Source: an uncultured Bacteroidales bacterium (GTDB lineage: Bacteria > Bacteroidota > Bacteroidia > Bacteroidales > UBA932). From it: a stretch of 64,000 bases of DNA. The notes beneath the pieces were generated by a model that saw only the letters and a list, made by a program, of their open reading frames with translations, was not told where the DNA came from and did no database searches. Positions within the stretch are counted from its first letter, which is position 1, and each line of letters begins with the position of its first letter. A program made the translations under genes and the position numbers. Location: the NCBI GenBank assembly GCA_947179325.1, contig CAMXAU010000004.1, forward strand, positions 62,001-126,000. The letters run 5' to 3'. Shown piece after piece: positions 24,728-34,031 of the stretch.

Positions 24728-27469
24728 ATGAAGAAATGGTACAGTAAAATACTGGTTCCGGCTACGCTTGTGGGCATTGCTGCCGTTCAATCCTTCGGGA
24801 TTGATGCCGGCAGGGCATTACGTATATTGCCTTTAAGGGACACCACGGTTTTCTCGCTTACAGCCGATACCCTGTCAAAGGGACATCCGCAAGACACATC
24901 ACGCCATGATCCTGAAGACACATCTGCCGGACTTACAGATACATCAGCCATACCTGCCGCAGACACATCATGGCAGGCTGGAGCAGACAGCCTCGGGCTG
25001 GCATCCATGGACAGCACTTCCGTGGCAGACACCGTCCTGCTGACAGCAAGGGACACAATAGTTGCACCTGACTCGCTCAGGGAGACTGACCCCATAAGGT
25101 ACAGATACTTCGTGGAGCTGAAAGACTCGCTCACAAGGAAACAGACAAGGGACTCGCTCTTCGCTGCCGGTGATACACTTGAAGTAATACGCCTGGACTC
25201 ACTCTATGTCAAGGACTCCATCGACACAGCAATCGCTGCAGAGCTGGCCAGGTACAACGCAATGAGCAGAAAAGAGAAAAAGAAATACAGATACGAGAAG
25301 GAGCTTCCCATAAAGTTGGCCAGGATGGACAGCATAATGAACCGCAAGGACAGCCTGAAGGCAAGGAGAGACAGTATCATAGAGGCGACTCCACGAATCC
25401 TTGAGACCTATGCCGTTGCAGACTCTATGCAATACAAGAGGCTGATAATGTGGGAACACGACAGGGACTTCAACACTGTAAAGCTCAAGGACCTGGACAC
25501 CAGCTACAACTACCACTTCAACGACATCCCGATCTTCAAGGAGGACGTGAATGCAAGCTACCTCGGCGTGGCCGGATCCGCAGCGCAGACATATAACTTC
25601 TTCAGGAGGGACGATGAGGAAAATGTAGTCTTCTACACTCCATACCAGCCGTATTCATATACCCCGGAGAACCTTCCGTTCTATAACACAAAGACCACCT
25701 ATACTGAACTGGCATACTGGGGCACCCTTTTCTCAAACAAGGAGAAAGAGGAATCCAATATCAAGATCCTCACGAGCCAGAACATACTTCCGGAGCTGAA
25801 CGTCACGCTTGAATACCACAGGTTCGGAGCGAACGGCATGCTCACTAACGAAAAGACAGACAACAGGACTTTCGTGGCATCCACCAACTATATGGGCAAA
25901 AAGTATCTCATGCATGCAGCCTATATATATAACAAGGTACAGAGAAACGAGAACGGTGGAGTTGTAGACAATTTCTGGATTAGGGACACGACGGTAGACG
26001 CAAGGGAAATCGCGGTAAACCTCACCAGTGCCAGCAATCTGATCAAGAGAAACACTGTCTTCCTTGACCAGTCATACAGGGTACAGCTCAATTTCCTCAA
26101 GCAGGAAGGTACACGCCAGGAGCGCAAGGCGGAGAGGGCCAGGAGAGACAGCATAATGTCTTCAGGTGACAGCCTTGCCATAGCCACGCTCATGGAGCTG
26201 GACGAGCTGAAGAAACGCGAAAAGAGAGACAGCGTAAACCGCGACGTGACATCTGCATTCATCGGGCACAGCTCTGAATATTCTGTATTCACCAAGCAGT
26301 ACCAGGACAACATCACGGATGAAAACGGCCGGAACTTCTACGGCAACCGTTTCTACCTTAACCCGACGTCCAGCGCAGACTCCATGAGGGTCATGCGCCT
26401 TGAAAACAAGGTATATATCAGACTCCAGCCATGGAAGGCAGACGGCATCGTCTCAAAACTTGATATCGGCATCGGGGACAAGCTCCTGAACTATTACAGG
26501 TTCACTCCGTCAAGCTATGTGGTCAAGAACCGCAATGCCATAGAGAATTCCATGTACCTGTATGCTGGCGCCCAGGGACAATACAAGAAATACATGAACT
26601 GGGATGCGACAGGACGCTATACATTCCTCGGACATGAAATCAATGATTTCGGGATTGAGGCCAACGCGACATTCAAGGCCTACCCTTTCAGGAAGGACAG
26701 GAACAGCCCTCTCGCGCTGAGCGCGCATTTCGAGACTACCCTGAAAGAGCCTGATTTCTACCAGCAGCATTTCTACTCGAACCACTACAGGTGGGACAAC
26801 TCCTTCGGGAAGATCTCCACTACAAAGGTGGAGGCAGACCTCTCCATACCGAGATGGAAACTGGGAGCCTCATTTGGTTATGCACTTCTAAGCAACAACA
26901 TATACTACGACACAGAAGGCACGGTACGGCAGAACAGCACGCCGATGAGCGTGATGACAGCTTCTCTGATGAAGAATTTCCGTCTATGGAAATTCCATTT
27001 TGACCACAAGCTGCTTTTCCAGCTCTCCTCCAACGAGGAAGTCTTGCCTCTGCCTATGCTTGCGCTTAACCTGAGGTACTATTTCCAGTTCAATGTTGTG
27101 CGGAATGTGATGCAGATGCAGCTCGGTGCAGACGCCAGGTTCACCACAAAATGGTATGCACCGGCATATAACCCTGTACTTGGTGTCTTCCACAACCAGA
27201 CTGAGTACAGATATGGGAACTGCCCTGACATAGATGTATTTGTAAATGTGCAGTGGAAACGTGCATGTATATTCATAAAGGTGCTGAATATAGGGATGGG
27301 ATGGCCGAACGACAGGGCTGACTATTTCAGCGCACATCATTATATACATTCACAGAGGGCATTCAAGATAGGCATATTCTGGCCTTTCTATGTACAGCCG
27401 AACAAGAACACAAAAGTTGGCGGAAGCGGAGGAGGCGCGGGCAGGAGTGACGCCATCGGAAACTATTGA
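24728..27469 (+). CDS. Large outer-membrane porin-type protein (Porin_10-like)
   Basis: About 913 residues with an N-terminal signal (MKKWYSKILVPATLVGIAAVQSFG). Residues ~25-115 are Asp/Thr/Ser-rich with repeated ADT/DTS units. Residues ~130-230 are charged and helical (LARYNAMSRKEKKKYRYEKE, MNRKDSLKARRDSI). The remainder is an amphipathic beta-barrel ending in aromatic strands (FKIGIFWPFYV). This matches the putative porin family of Bacteroidota. A second charged insert (RQERKAERARRDSIMSSGDS to EKRDSV, ~residues 465-510) sits in a barrel loop. The ATG at 24728 directly precedes the signal peptide; the TTG at 24716 lies in the promoter. The mltF-like gene starts 11 bases after the stop. Confidence 0.82.
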   Translation: MKKWYSKILVPATLVGIAAVQSFGIDAGRALRILPLRDTTVFSLTADTLSKGHPQDTSRHDPEDTSAGLTDTSAIPAADTSWQAGADSLGLASMDSTSVADTVLLTARDTIVAPDSLRETDPIRYRYFVELKDSLTRKQTRDSLFAAGDTLEVIRLDSLYVKDSIDTAIAAELARYNAMSRKEKKKYRYEKELPIKLARMDSIMNRKDSLKARRDSIIEATPRILETYAVADSMQYKRLIMWEHDRDFNTVKLKDLDTSYNYHFNDIPIFKEDVNASYLGVAGSAAQTYNFFRRDDEENVVFYTPYQPYSYTPENLPFYNTKTTYTELAYWGTLFSNKEKEESNIKILTSQNILPELNVTLEYHRFGANGMLTNEKTDNRTFVASTNYMGKKYLMHAAYIYNKVQRNENGGVVDNFWIRDTTVDAREIAVNLTSASNLIKRNTVFLDQSYRVQLNFLKQEGTRQERKAERARRDSIMSSGDSLAIATLMELDELKKREKRDSVNRDVTSAFIGHSSEYSVFTKQYQDNITDENGRNFYGNRFYLNPTSSADSMRVMRLENKVYIRLQPWKADGIVSKLDIGIGDKLLNYYRFTPSSYVVKNRNAIENSMYLYAGAQGQYKKYMNWDATGRYTFLGHEINDFGIEANATFKAYPFRKDRNSPLALSAHFETTLKEPDFYQQHFYSNHYRWDNSFGKISTTKVEADLSIPRWKLGASFGYALLSNNIYYDTEGTVRQNSTPMSVMTASLMKNFRLWKFHFDHKLLFQLSSNEEVLPLPMLALNLRYYFQFNVVRNVMQMQLGADARFTTKWYAPAYNPVLGVFHNQTEYRYGNCPDIDVFVNVQWKRACIFIKVLNIGMGWPNDRADYFSAHHYIHSQRAFKIGIFWPFYVQPNKNTKVGGSGGGAGRSDAIGNY

Positions 27470-27480
27470 TAAAGACTCTG

Positions 27481-28545
27481 ATGACAGAAAAGACGAAATC
27501 CCGGATACTGAGGGGCGCCTTGACACTTCTTCTGCTGCCGATAGCACCTGGCGGCAGGACTCCATTCATCGAAAAGTCTGACAGTTCCTCTGCTTTCGGG
27601 GACGGGACAATACGCTGCATCATAGACACAGGTGAAGGCATGTACAGTTCAGACGGATTGAGTGCCGGATTCAGCTACGAGATGCTGAAACTGTTTGCAG
27701 GTACACAGAAACGGGACATATCCATCAAGAGGGCTGAAGATGGTGCTGACTATATGGATTCGCTGGCCATCGGAGCAATAGACATACTCGTATTGCAGAC
27801 ACCGGATTCACTGTCCAGGCCGGATATCCGGAAAGTCCGCGAAATCGGCAGGCACTGTTCATGGTATATCAGCCACGAGCGTACAAAAGAATTCAAGGCC
27901 ATAAACATCTGGGCAAGTTCATTTACAGGAAGCAAGGAGCACAAGGCCCTGGAAAGCAGGTTCTACAGCCTGTACGACCCTTTCAAGAGAGTTGAAAGGG
28001 GGCATCGTTCAAAAGTTCTCAGTCCGTATGATGCATTGATCCGGAAACATGCCTCCACCATAGGATGGGACTGGAGGATGCTTGCAGCCATAATATACCA
28101 GGAATCGCGATTCTCCATAATGGCGCATTCATCAAGGGGGGCAAGCGGACTGATGCAGATATTGCCAGCCACAGCATCCTACTATGGAATTACAGATACA
28201 TTCGACCCTGAGCAGAACATAACTGCCGGGACAAGGCATCTTGCACGCCTGCAGAAGGCATTCCCGGAGGATGAGTTCAGCCTTGAAGAAAGAATCAAGT
28301 TCACATTGGCAGCGTACAATGCCGGAGAAGGAAGAATAGCAGACTGCAGATACGTTGCAGCTTCCAGGGAACTCGACAGCACTGTCTGGGACAACATAGT
28401 ACAGATAATACCTGAGATGCGCACCTACTCAATCAAATATAATGACACAATAAGGGAAGGACGCTTCAGGGGTGGTGAGACAATCAACTACATCAGAAGA
28501 ATCAATGACATCTACGAAGCCTTCTGCGAGATATGCCCGGAATGA
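27481..28545 (+). CDS. MltF-like membrane-bound lytic transglycosylase
   Basis: A protein of about 354 residues. An N-terminal hydrophobic segment (LRGALTLLLLPIAPGG) is followed by a periplasmic solute-binding-type domain (residues ~35-165, IRCIIDTGEGMYSSDGLSAGFSYEML) and an SLT domain (residues ~190-330). The catalytic Glu is in IIYQESRFS, followed by the SLT motifs GASGLMQILPATA, NITAGTRHLA and LAAYNAGEGRI. This is MltF architecture: cleavage of peptidoglycan with 1,6-anhydro-MurNAc formation. The ATG at 27481 is preferred over an upstream TTG that overlaps the porin stop region. Confidence 0.85.
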   Translation: MTEKTKSRILRGALTLLLLPIAPGGRTPFIEKSDSSSAFGDGTIRCIIDTGEGMYSSDGLSAGFSYEMLKLFAGTQKRDISIKRAEDGADYMDSLAIGAIDILVLQTPDSLSRPDIRKVREIGRHCSWYISHERTKEFKAINIWASSFTGSKEHKALESRFYSLYDPFKRVERGHRSKVLSPYDALIRKHASTIGWDWRMLAAIIYQESRFSIMAHSSRGASGLMQILPATASYYGITDTFDPEQNITAGTRHLARLQKAFPEDEFSLEERIKFTLAAYNAGEGRIADCRYVAASRELDSTVWDNIVQIIPEMRTYSIKYNDTIREGRFRGGETINYIRRINDIYEAFCEICPE

Positions 28546-28550
28546 CGGTG

Positions 28551-29723
28551 CTACCTGACAGCGACGGTCTTTGCCGGATCAACCCTTGAAATGAACAGCG
28601 AAGGCAGGAGCAGAAGCAGCATTATTGCGATAAAGGAGACGATGTCTGCCACCATGACTTTCACGGATTCAATATGTACCGGAACTGAGTCCACAAAATA
28701 GTTGGCAGGATCAAGAGGGAGAATATGGAACCTCGCCTGGAGAATACATATTGCAAAAGCCAGGATGTTCCCTATTGCCATCCCCTTGAGCACAATGGAG
28801 GAGGCACTTGCCAGGAAGACCTTCGCTATTGCCCTGTCCGTCATCCCCAAAGCCTTGAGCAGTCCGATTGTTGAAATATTCTCGAACAGCATTATAAGAA
28901 GGCCGGACACCATATTGAATCCTGCGACTATAGTCATGAGGACAAGGATGACCAGCACATTGAAGTCTATAAGGCCCAGCCAGTCAAAAAGCTGCGGATA
29001 ATTATGCACAGCAGAAGAGGCAACAACTGTCTCCTCACCCTCCTTCCAATGGCCATAGGCGACAAAACCAATCTCCCCTGCCATTTCCTCCATTCCGGAT
29101 ATGGTGCGCAACCTGTCATCCAGGATAACATCGAACGCAGAGACCTGGTCTTCATCCCACCCGTTCAGTCTCTGCATATCAGACAGTCCAGCATAGACTA
29201 CAATCTTGTCCTCCGTATCCAGGATTCCCCTGTAGACAGATTTCACATGGAACTTCCTTACCTTGACCCTCTCACCTACAAAATATGTAAGCATTTCATC
29301 ACCTTCATGAAGCCCGAGGAGGGCGGACAGGCTGGATGGTATGGAGACTGATGGAGTGGAGGACTCCCCTTCCTCCATCCATGGCACACCTTTCAGAAGG
29401 ACCCCGTGTATATTGTCGCCGCTCTTTACTATGCCGGCCCTGTATACGGCAGGCATTACGTCGGCAACTCCAGGAAGCGATTCAAGGTGCTCCATATACG
29501 CCGGATAGCGTTCAATGGGAGACTCCCCGCCAATGAAATTCATATCAACCGGGGTTATCTGGACATCCCCGGATATTGCAGCCAGCCCGTCACGTATCTC
29601 TTTCCTGAAACCGGAAGACACAGCAACAGCTATAATCATGACAAGAAAACTGACTGCAATGCAGACAGTGGCTATCTTTCCCTTGAATCTCAGACGGGAG
29701 GCTATGAAAAACGAGACATCCAT
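28551..29723 (-). CDS. LolC/LolE-like ABC transporter permease
   Basis: About 390 residues with the FtsX/LolC topology: one N-terminal membrane helix (KIATVCIAVSFLVMIIAVAVSSGF), a periplasmic domain (~residues 45-260), then three helices (VLVILVLMTIVAGFNMVSGLLIMLF; SIVLKGMAIGNILAFAICIL; VMVADIVSFIAIMLLLLLPSLF) and the ending SRVDPAKTVAVR. LolC/E release outer-membrane lipoproteins from the inner membrane together with LolD and LolA; a LolD gene is not adjacent. The frame is open to 29861, but MDVSFFIASRLRFKG at 29723 is the family start and a -7 element lies between the two. Confidence 0.84.
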   Translation of the reverse strand: MDVSFFIASRLRFKGKIATVCIAVSFLVMIIAVAVSSGFRKEIRDGLAAISGDVQITPVDMNFIGGESPIERYPAYMEHLESLPGVADVMPAVYRAGIVKSGDNIHGVLLKGVPWMEEGESSTPSVSIPSSLSALLGLHEGDEMLTYFVGERVKVRKFHVKSVYRGILDTEDKIVVYAGLSDMQRLNGWDEDQVSAFDVILDDRLRTISGMEEMAGEIGFVAYGHWKEGEETVVASSAVHNYPQLFDWLGLIDFNVLVILVLMTIVAGFNMVSGLLIMLFENISTIGLLKALGMTDRAIAKVFLASASSIVLKGMAIGNILAFAICILQARFHILPLDPANYFVDSVPVHIESVKVMVADIVSFIAIMLLLLLPSLFISRVDPAKTVAVR

Positions 29724-29746
29724 CTTAGTGTCTTTTCGGCAAAATG

Positions 29747-29754
29747 CAAAATTA
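29747..29754 (-). promoter_or_regulatory. -7 element for LolC/E-like gene
   Basis: Minus-strand TAATTTTG matches TAnnTTTG, 24 bases before the ATG at 29723. It lies inside the longer reading frame, arguing against the 29861 start. Confidence 0.55.
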
Positions 29755-29904
29755 CGAAACTGATTTGACTTATTCACTACAGCAGGAAGATTTTCGATTG
29801 AAGAAACAGCATAAACAAAGAAAATTGCACGAAAGCAGAAGTGCCGATGGACAATATTCAAAAAAAATCCGCATCTTTGCCGTCCTTTTTAAAAATCAGG
29901 AAAA

Positions 29905-30639
29905 ATGAGCAATAAACTTACAGGAATCATAACCAGATACGCAGTAGCCACATTAGGACTCATACTTGTGGCCATCGGTGTCGCATTCTCCATCAAGTCA
30001 GACCTTGGCACGTCTCCAATCTCATGCCCTCCATATGTATTGAGCCTCTGGGGAGGTCTCACTGTCGGGCAATACACAATCTGCATGCACCTTCTTTTTG
30101 TATGTCTGCAGATTCTTCTCCTCAGGAAAAAGTTCAAGGCAGAGAACCTTCTGCAGCTTGTAGCCTCATTCCTGTTCGGCTTCCTTACTGACGGTGCCCT
30201 GTGGCTTATCCAGGGAATATCTGTATCAGGTTTTGCTGATAAGTTCTACCTTATGCTGCTGTCATGTGTAATCACAGCAGTCGGAATCAGCATCGAAGTA
30301 AGGGCAAAGGCGTGGATGCTCGCCGGCGAGATGACAACAGCCGCCTTTGCAGAGGTGACAGGAAGCAAATTCAGCAATGTCAAGATCATATTCGACATAT
30401 CGCTTGTCATAATAGCCGCCCTGACATCATGGGCAATATTCGGGAATCCGCTTGCAGCCGGAGAGTTCACCGGCCTGAAAGAAAGCCTGCTTGCACAGCA
30501 GGAGGGAGTGATAATAGGAATCGGCACAATAGTATCAGCATTCCTGACAGGACTGCTGATGAAGCTGATAGACCCAGCAACAGAATTTGTATTCGGAGGC
30601 CTGCTTGACAGGGCCAGTAAGCAAAGCGCTGAAAATTAG
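29905..30639 (+). CDS. YczE/DUF6198-type membrane protein
   Basis: A 244-residue polytopic protein with about six hydrophobic segments. The N-terminus LGLILVAIGVAFSIKSDLGTSPISCPPYVLS matches the YczE/YitT-like signature (a small residue-rich helix followed by DLG-x-SP). A second repeat-like stretch includes SIEVRAKAWMLAGEMTTAA. The function of this group is unknown; a transport role is often supposed. It lies 5 bases upstream of a BASS-like transporter gene, so both probably form one transcription unit. A near-match -7 element (CATCTTTG) lies just upstream. Confidence 0.7.
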   Translation: MSNKLTGIITRYAVATLGLILVAIGVAFSIKSDLGTSPISCPPYVLSLWGGLTVGQYTICMHLLFVCLQILLLRKKFKAENLLQLVASFLFGFLTDGALWLIQGISVSGFADKFYLMLLSCVITAVGISIEVRAKAWMLAGEMTTAAFAEVTGSKFSNVKIIFDISLVIIAALTSWAIFGNPLAAGEFTGLKESLLAQQEGVIIGIGTIVSAFLTGLLMKLIDPATEFVFGGLLDRASKQSAEN

Positions 30640-30644
30640 AGGAC

Positions 30645-31595
30645 ATGGGAGCTGTAATCAGATTCGTCAAGGACTGGATGCTGCTCATTGCCATGTTTAC
30701 AGGTGCAGCCGCCTACCTTATATACTATAGCATTCCGGGCCTGTCGTCAGCTGGCCCGTTTCTGCACCATGCGGTTGCAATACTGCAGCCCCTGCTGCTC
30801 TTCATGATGCTCTTCCTGACTTTCTGCAGGATTGACCCGAGGGACATGAGGCCGAGAAAGTGGCACATATGGCTCCTCCTGTTCCAGTCTGGGCTGTTCG
30901 TCAGCCTTGCTGTATTGCTTGGACTTCTGCCGAAATTCCATGGAGGTGTACTGATAGAGAGCGCGATGCTGTGCCTGATATGCCCGACAGCAACTGCTGC
31001 AGCCGTTGTCACAGGAAAACTCGGAGGCGACATGTCAGGGCTTACCACATACACAATATTGATAAACCTTGTGACAGCCATACTCGTGCCGCTGTTCGTC
31101 CCTATTGTGCATCCAGTGGAAGGGGTCACCTTCTTCACTGCATTCAGCATGATCATGGCTAAAGTGTTTCCCCTGCTCATATGCCCATGCCTGCTGGCAT
31201 GGATTGTCAGGTTCGCAATGCCAAGGTTCCACAGGAAAATCATAAGGCACGAAAATCTGCCTTTCAACATATGGGCCGTCAGCCTGATGCTTGCGATACT
31301 GATGACGACACGGTCAATAGTGCACAGCACAGTCCCGTTCATATACCAGGCCGGCATCGCAGCTGTCTCACTGGCATGCTGTGCATTGCAGTTCTGGGCC
31401 GGCAAGAAGATAGGAAGCCGCTATGGGGCCAAAATCACGGCGGGACAGTCCCTGGGACAGAAGAACACAGTATTCGCAATATGGATGGGATACACCTTCA
31501 TGACCCCTGTGACCTCCGTCGCTGGAGGCTTCTACAGCATATGGCACAACGTCTATAACTCCTGGCAGCTATACAGAAAAGGACATGGTAAATAA
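30645..31595 (+). CDS. BASS-like (bile acid:sodium symporter superfamily) membrane transporter
   Basis: A 316-residue protein with about nine to ten hydrophobic helices. The middle CLICPTATAAAVVTGKLGGDMSGLTTYTILINL and the later GQSLGQKNTVFAIWMG segments resemble the broken-helix crossover regions of the BASS fold, including the E/Q-N pair. Substrates in Bacteroidota members are unknown; organic anions or precursors such as pantoate or keto acids are documented for other members. It follows the YczE-type gene by 5 bases. The last codons form one arm of a terminator hairpin. Confidence 0.7.
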   Translation: MGAVIRFVKDWMLLIAMFTGAAAYLIYYSIPGLSSAGPFLHHAVAILQPLLLFMMLFLTFCRIDPRDMRPRKWHIWLLLFQSGLFVSLAVLLGLLPKFHGGVLIESAMLCLICPTATAAAVVTGKLGGDMSGLTTYTILINLVTAILVPLFVPIVHPVEGVTFFTAFSMIMAKVFPLLICPCLLAWIVRFAMPRFHRKIIRHENLPFNIWAVSLMLAILMTTRSIVHSTVPFIYQAGIAAVSLACCALQFWAGKKIGSRYGAKITAGQSLGQKNTVFAIWMGYTFMTPVTSVAGGFYSIWHNVYNSWQLYRKGHGK

Positions 31596-31615
31596 TAGAA
31601 TCACCATGTCCTTTT
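31577..31615. terminator. Bidirectional hairpin overlapping a stop codon
   Basis: A 13-bp perfect stem (31577-31589 with 31603-31615) ends in TTTT on the + strand and, by symmetry, AAAA...TTTT on the minus strand. It includes the last codons of the transporter gene and lies between convergent genes. Confidence 0.72.
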
Positions 31616-31637
31616 AATCCTGTTAACCTTGAACGCC

Positions 31638-32585
31638 CTATCTGATAGCGTCCAGACGTGTCTGGGCAGACATGCGTTCAGTTTCATCAGGAGTACATGC
31701 AATCAGCATAGGAAGATATTTCTTCTCAAGCTTCAGATTCTTCTGCCTCCGTCCGAGCAGGACGCAATTCTTGGCCGCGGTATAGTCGTCCGGCTTGATT
31801 TTCAGCACCTTGTTGTAATATTTCAGTGCCATTTTAGGGTCATTCTTCGCCACAAGATAATATGAGCCCATATTGGAGAGGAAGACCGTTGACTTGGAAT
31901 CCCTGGCAAGCATCTTCTCTGAAAGTGACTTGAAGGCATCAAACGACGCAGGGGACGCGATGTTGTAGAAGACATAGCAGTATTCCTGGATTGCCCCCTG
32001 GAAAAACTCCTCATCCATATCCTCACTGGAAAATTTCCATGGCCTTGATTTTCCGGAATAATACTCATCTGCAATGGATTCCAGAAAAGCCAGCGCCATA
32101 TCTGGGCTTTCCTTCTCGTATGACACGAGCGAGGCTGCCTTTATGAACTTGACTTCCATGTCAAGCGGAGAGAGCCTTATGACCTTGTCTATGTTCTTCA
32201 GTGCCACCGAATAAAGCGAGTCATCGTAATTGGTCTCCTCAAAATAGTTTACATTATTTCCAGTAGAGTCCTTAAGGGCGAAGAGAGGTTCATTGCCAAG
32301 GTATCTTTTTCCAGGCCTGGAAACAATCGCAGTGCTCTGCGCCTTGGTGATATAATAGCTGTACTTGGCAAGGAGAAGCTTCCTGTTGTCCGGATCCACC
32401 TGCTCCCAGTTTTCAAGAAGAGTCTCTATTCCCACCCCGGCAGCACCGAGCTTGGACACAAGCATGTCATACCTCTGTGAATATTTCTCAGACGCAGCCT
32501 CATTTTCAAGCGAGACCTGGGCAAATGCATGCATTGCCAGGCATGAGGCCGCAAACACTAATATTATCTTTTTCATATGTTTCAT
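31638..32585 (-). CDS. Secreted TPR protein
   Basis: A 315-residue protein with a signal peptide (MKKIILVFAASCLAMHAFAQ; Met at 32576 is a likely start, the listed one is three codons earlier). The rest is helical with TPR-like units, clearest near the end (SNMGSYYLVAKNDPKMALKYYNKVLKIKPDDYTAAKNCVLLG). It lacks enzymatic motifs. TPR proteins of this sort act as periplasmic scaffolds. It is the last gene of the leftward pyrE operon, 7 bases after the rRNA methyltransferase gene, and its link to those genes is unclear. Confidence 0.72.
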   Translation of the reverse strand: MKHMKKIILVFAASCLAMHAFAQVSLENEAASEKYSQRYDMLVSKLGAAGVGIETLLENWEQVDPDNRKLLLAKYSYYITKAQSTAIVSRPGKRYLGNEPLFALKDSTGNNVNYFEETNYDDSLYSVALKNIDKVIRLSPLDMEVKFIKAASLVSYEKESPDMALAFLESIADEYYSGKSRPWKFSSEDMDEEFFQGAIQEYCYVFYNIASPASFDAFKSLSEKMLARDSKSTVFLSNMGSYYLVAKNDPKMALKYYNKVLKIKPDDYTAAKNCVLLGRRQKNLKLEKKYLPMLIACTPDETERMSAQTRLDAIR

Positions 32586-32592
32586 GTTACTG

Positions 32593-34017
32593 TTATTTTA
32601 CATCCATCCTGATACGGCGTCCCTGAGGATGCAGGTTATTGCACCGCGTCCCGAGATTCTTCACAAAGCCCAAAGGAAGCCCGCCATGGCAGACAAGCAC
32701 ATATCCTTTCGGAAGTTCCGGAAGGCTGATGGAATCCCGGTGCAGGAATGCCAGTGCATCTTCAAGGGAAAGTTCAGCCATCGGGAATGCATTCTCATCA
32801 AGCAGAAGATTCAATGCCAGGTCAGCAGACGGGACAAGGTCATTCCCCTTTATCTCACCCACAGAACACCCCACACGGATAGGGCGCAGCTCTGCAGCCA
32901 CGGTCTCCATCTCTGATGCGACAGAGGCAGGCAGGGCAATAAGCAGATTCCCTTTCTGGCGCAATTCCACCTGTGTGCGGAACAACGGGTCAAGCGCATG
33001 TGCAGACGGCTGAGCCGCGCGGCTCCCGCCTTCCTTTGCACCTTTCCGTTTACCCGGCCTCTGCCGGTCCATTACACTGGCTTCACTCCCTGACGTCCTG
33101 ACAAGGGCCGCACAATACTGTCCCTCTCCCCTGACAAGCCCAGGAACCAGGCTGTATCCGTGTTCTGTCCTGAGCACCCCAGCGGAACTGAAGGAATCAA
33201 GGCCTGTGCAATCTGCCGCCACACCCCCGAGTTCATCCATTATCCACCTGACATTCAGATCATTCTCGTATCTGTTGAATGTGCATGTCGAATATACAAG
33301 CAGTCCCCCCTCTGCAAGAGAAGGCCACACATCGGCTATAATCCTCTTCTGACGAGACTGGCACAATGCGACATTGTCCCTGGACCATTGCCTTTCGGCC
33401 TCGGCATCTTTTCTGAACATCCCCTCGCCAGAGCACGGGACATCAGCAAGTATAACATCAAAATATCCTCCGAGCGCGGCAAAGGAAGAAGGGTCGAGGC
33501 TTGTAACCATTACATTCGGCTCTCCCCATAATGCAAGATTCTCTGCAAGCACACCAGACCGCTGCTTCATGACCTCATTAGCAATCAGTATAAACCTGTC
33601 ACCGAACATCTCCCGCAGCGATGCGGCAAGGTCTGTTGTCTTGCCTCCTGGCGCAGCACACAAGTCAAGAACCCTTACGGGCCTGTCTGCCGGGGCACCA
33701 TCCGGAAAAAGCCGCCCAAGTGCCTTCCGGAAGACCTCCCCCACAAACATGGAGGATGAATCCTGCACATAATATGCCCCTGCGTGGAAAAGCGGGTCGA
33801 GCGTAAATACCGGCCGAAGTGGCAGCATGATACCGTGGCTGCTCCATGGCACCTGCTCCACAGAAGACTCATCCCAAGCCTTCACACCTCCGTCCGTAGA
33901 CTTGAACGGATTCAGGCGCACCGAGACCGAAGCCGGCCCGCTGAAAGCAGAAAAAGCGACAGCGGCATTCTCACGCCCTATCGCTTCCTCAAGGTATTCC
34001 CTAAAATCATCAAGCAT
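32593..34017 (-). CDS. RsmF-like rRNA cytosine-C5 methyltransferase
   Basis: A 474-residue S-adenosylmethionine-dependent RNA methyltransferase of the RsmB/RsmF/NOP2 group. The SAM site is VLDLCAAPGGKTTDLA (~residue 117). The two catalytic Cys are in ADVPCSGEGMFRKD and VYSTCTFNRYEND. The C-terminal ~170 residues form the RsmF-type RNA-binding extension, ending GLPLGFVKNLGTRCNNLHPQGRRI. It probably makes m5C in 16S rRNA. The stretch around residues 330-345 is basic (DRQRPGKRKGAKEGGSR), a probable linker between catalytic and RNA-binding parts. Confidence 0.88.
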   Translation of the reverse strand: MLDDFREYLEEAIGRENAAVAFSAFSGPASVSVRLNPFKSTDGGVKAWDESSVEQVPWSSHGIMLPLRPVFTLDPLFHAGAYYVQDSSSMFVGEVFRKALGRLFPDGAPADRPVRVLDLCAAPGGKTTDLAASLREMFGDRFILIANEVMKQRSGVLAENLALWGEPNVMVTSLDPSSFAALGGYFDVILADVPCSGEGMFRKDAEAERQWSRDNVALCQSRQKRIIADVWPSLAEGGLLVYSTCTFNRYENDLNVRWIMDELGGVAADCTGLDSFSSAGVLRTEHGYSLVPGLVRGEGQYCAALVRTSGSEASVMDRQRPGKRKGAKEGGSRAAQPSAHALDPLFRTQVELRQKGNLLIALPASVASEMETVAAELRPIRVGCSVGEIKGNDLVPSADLALNLLLDENAFPMAELSLEDALAFLHRDSISLPELPKGYVLVCHGGLPLGFVKNLGTRCNNLHPQGRRIRMDVK

Positions 34018-34031
34018 AGCTGAACAAGCAT

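Noticed and set aside
30725..31405. 226-codon minus-strand frame across the BASS-like transporter gene
   Set aside because: Overlaps a transporter with clear membrane topology; no signal or motif in the antisense translation.
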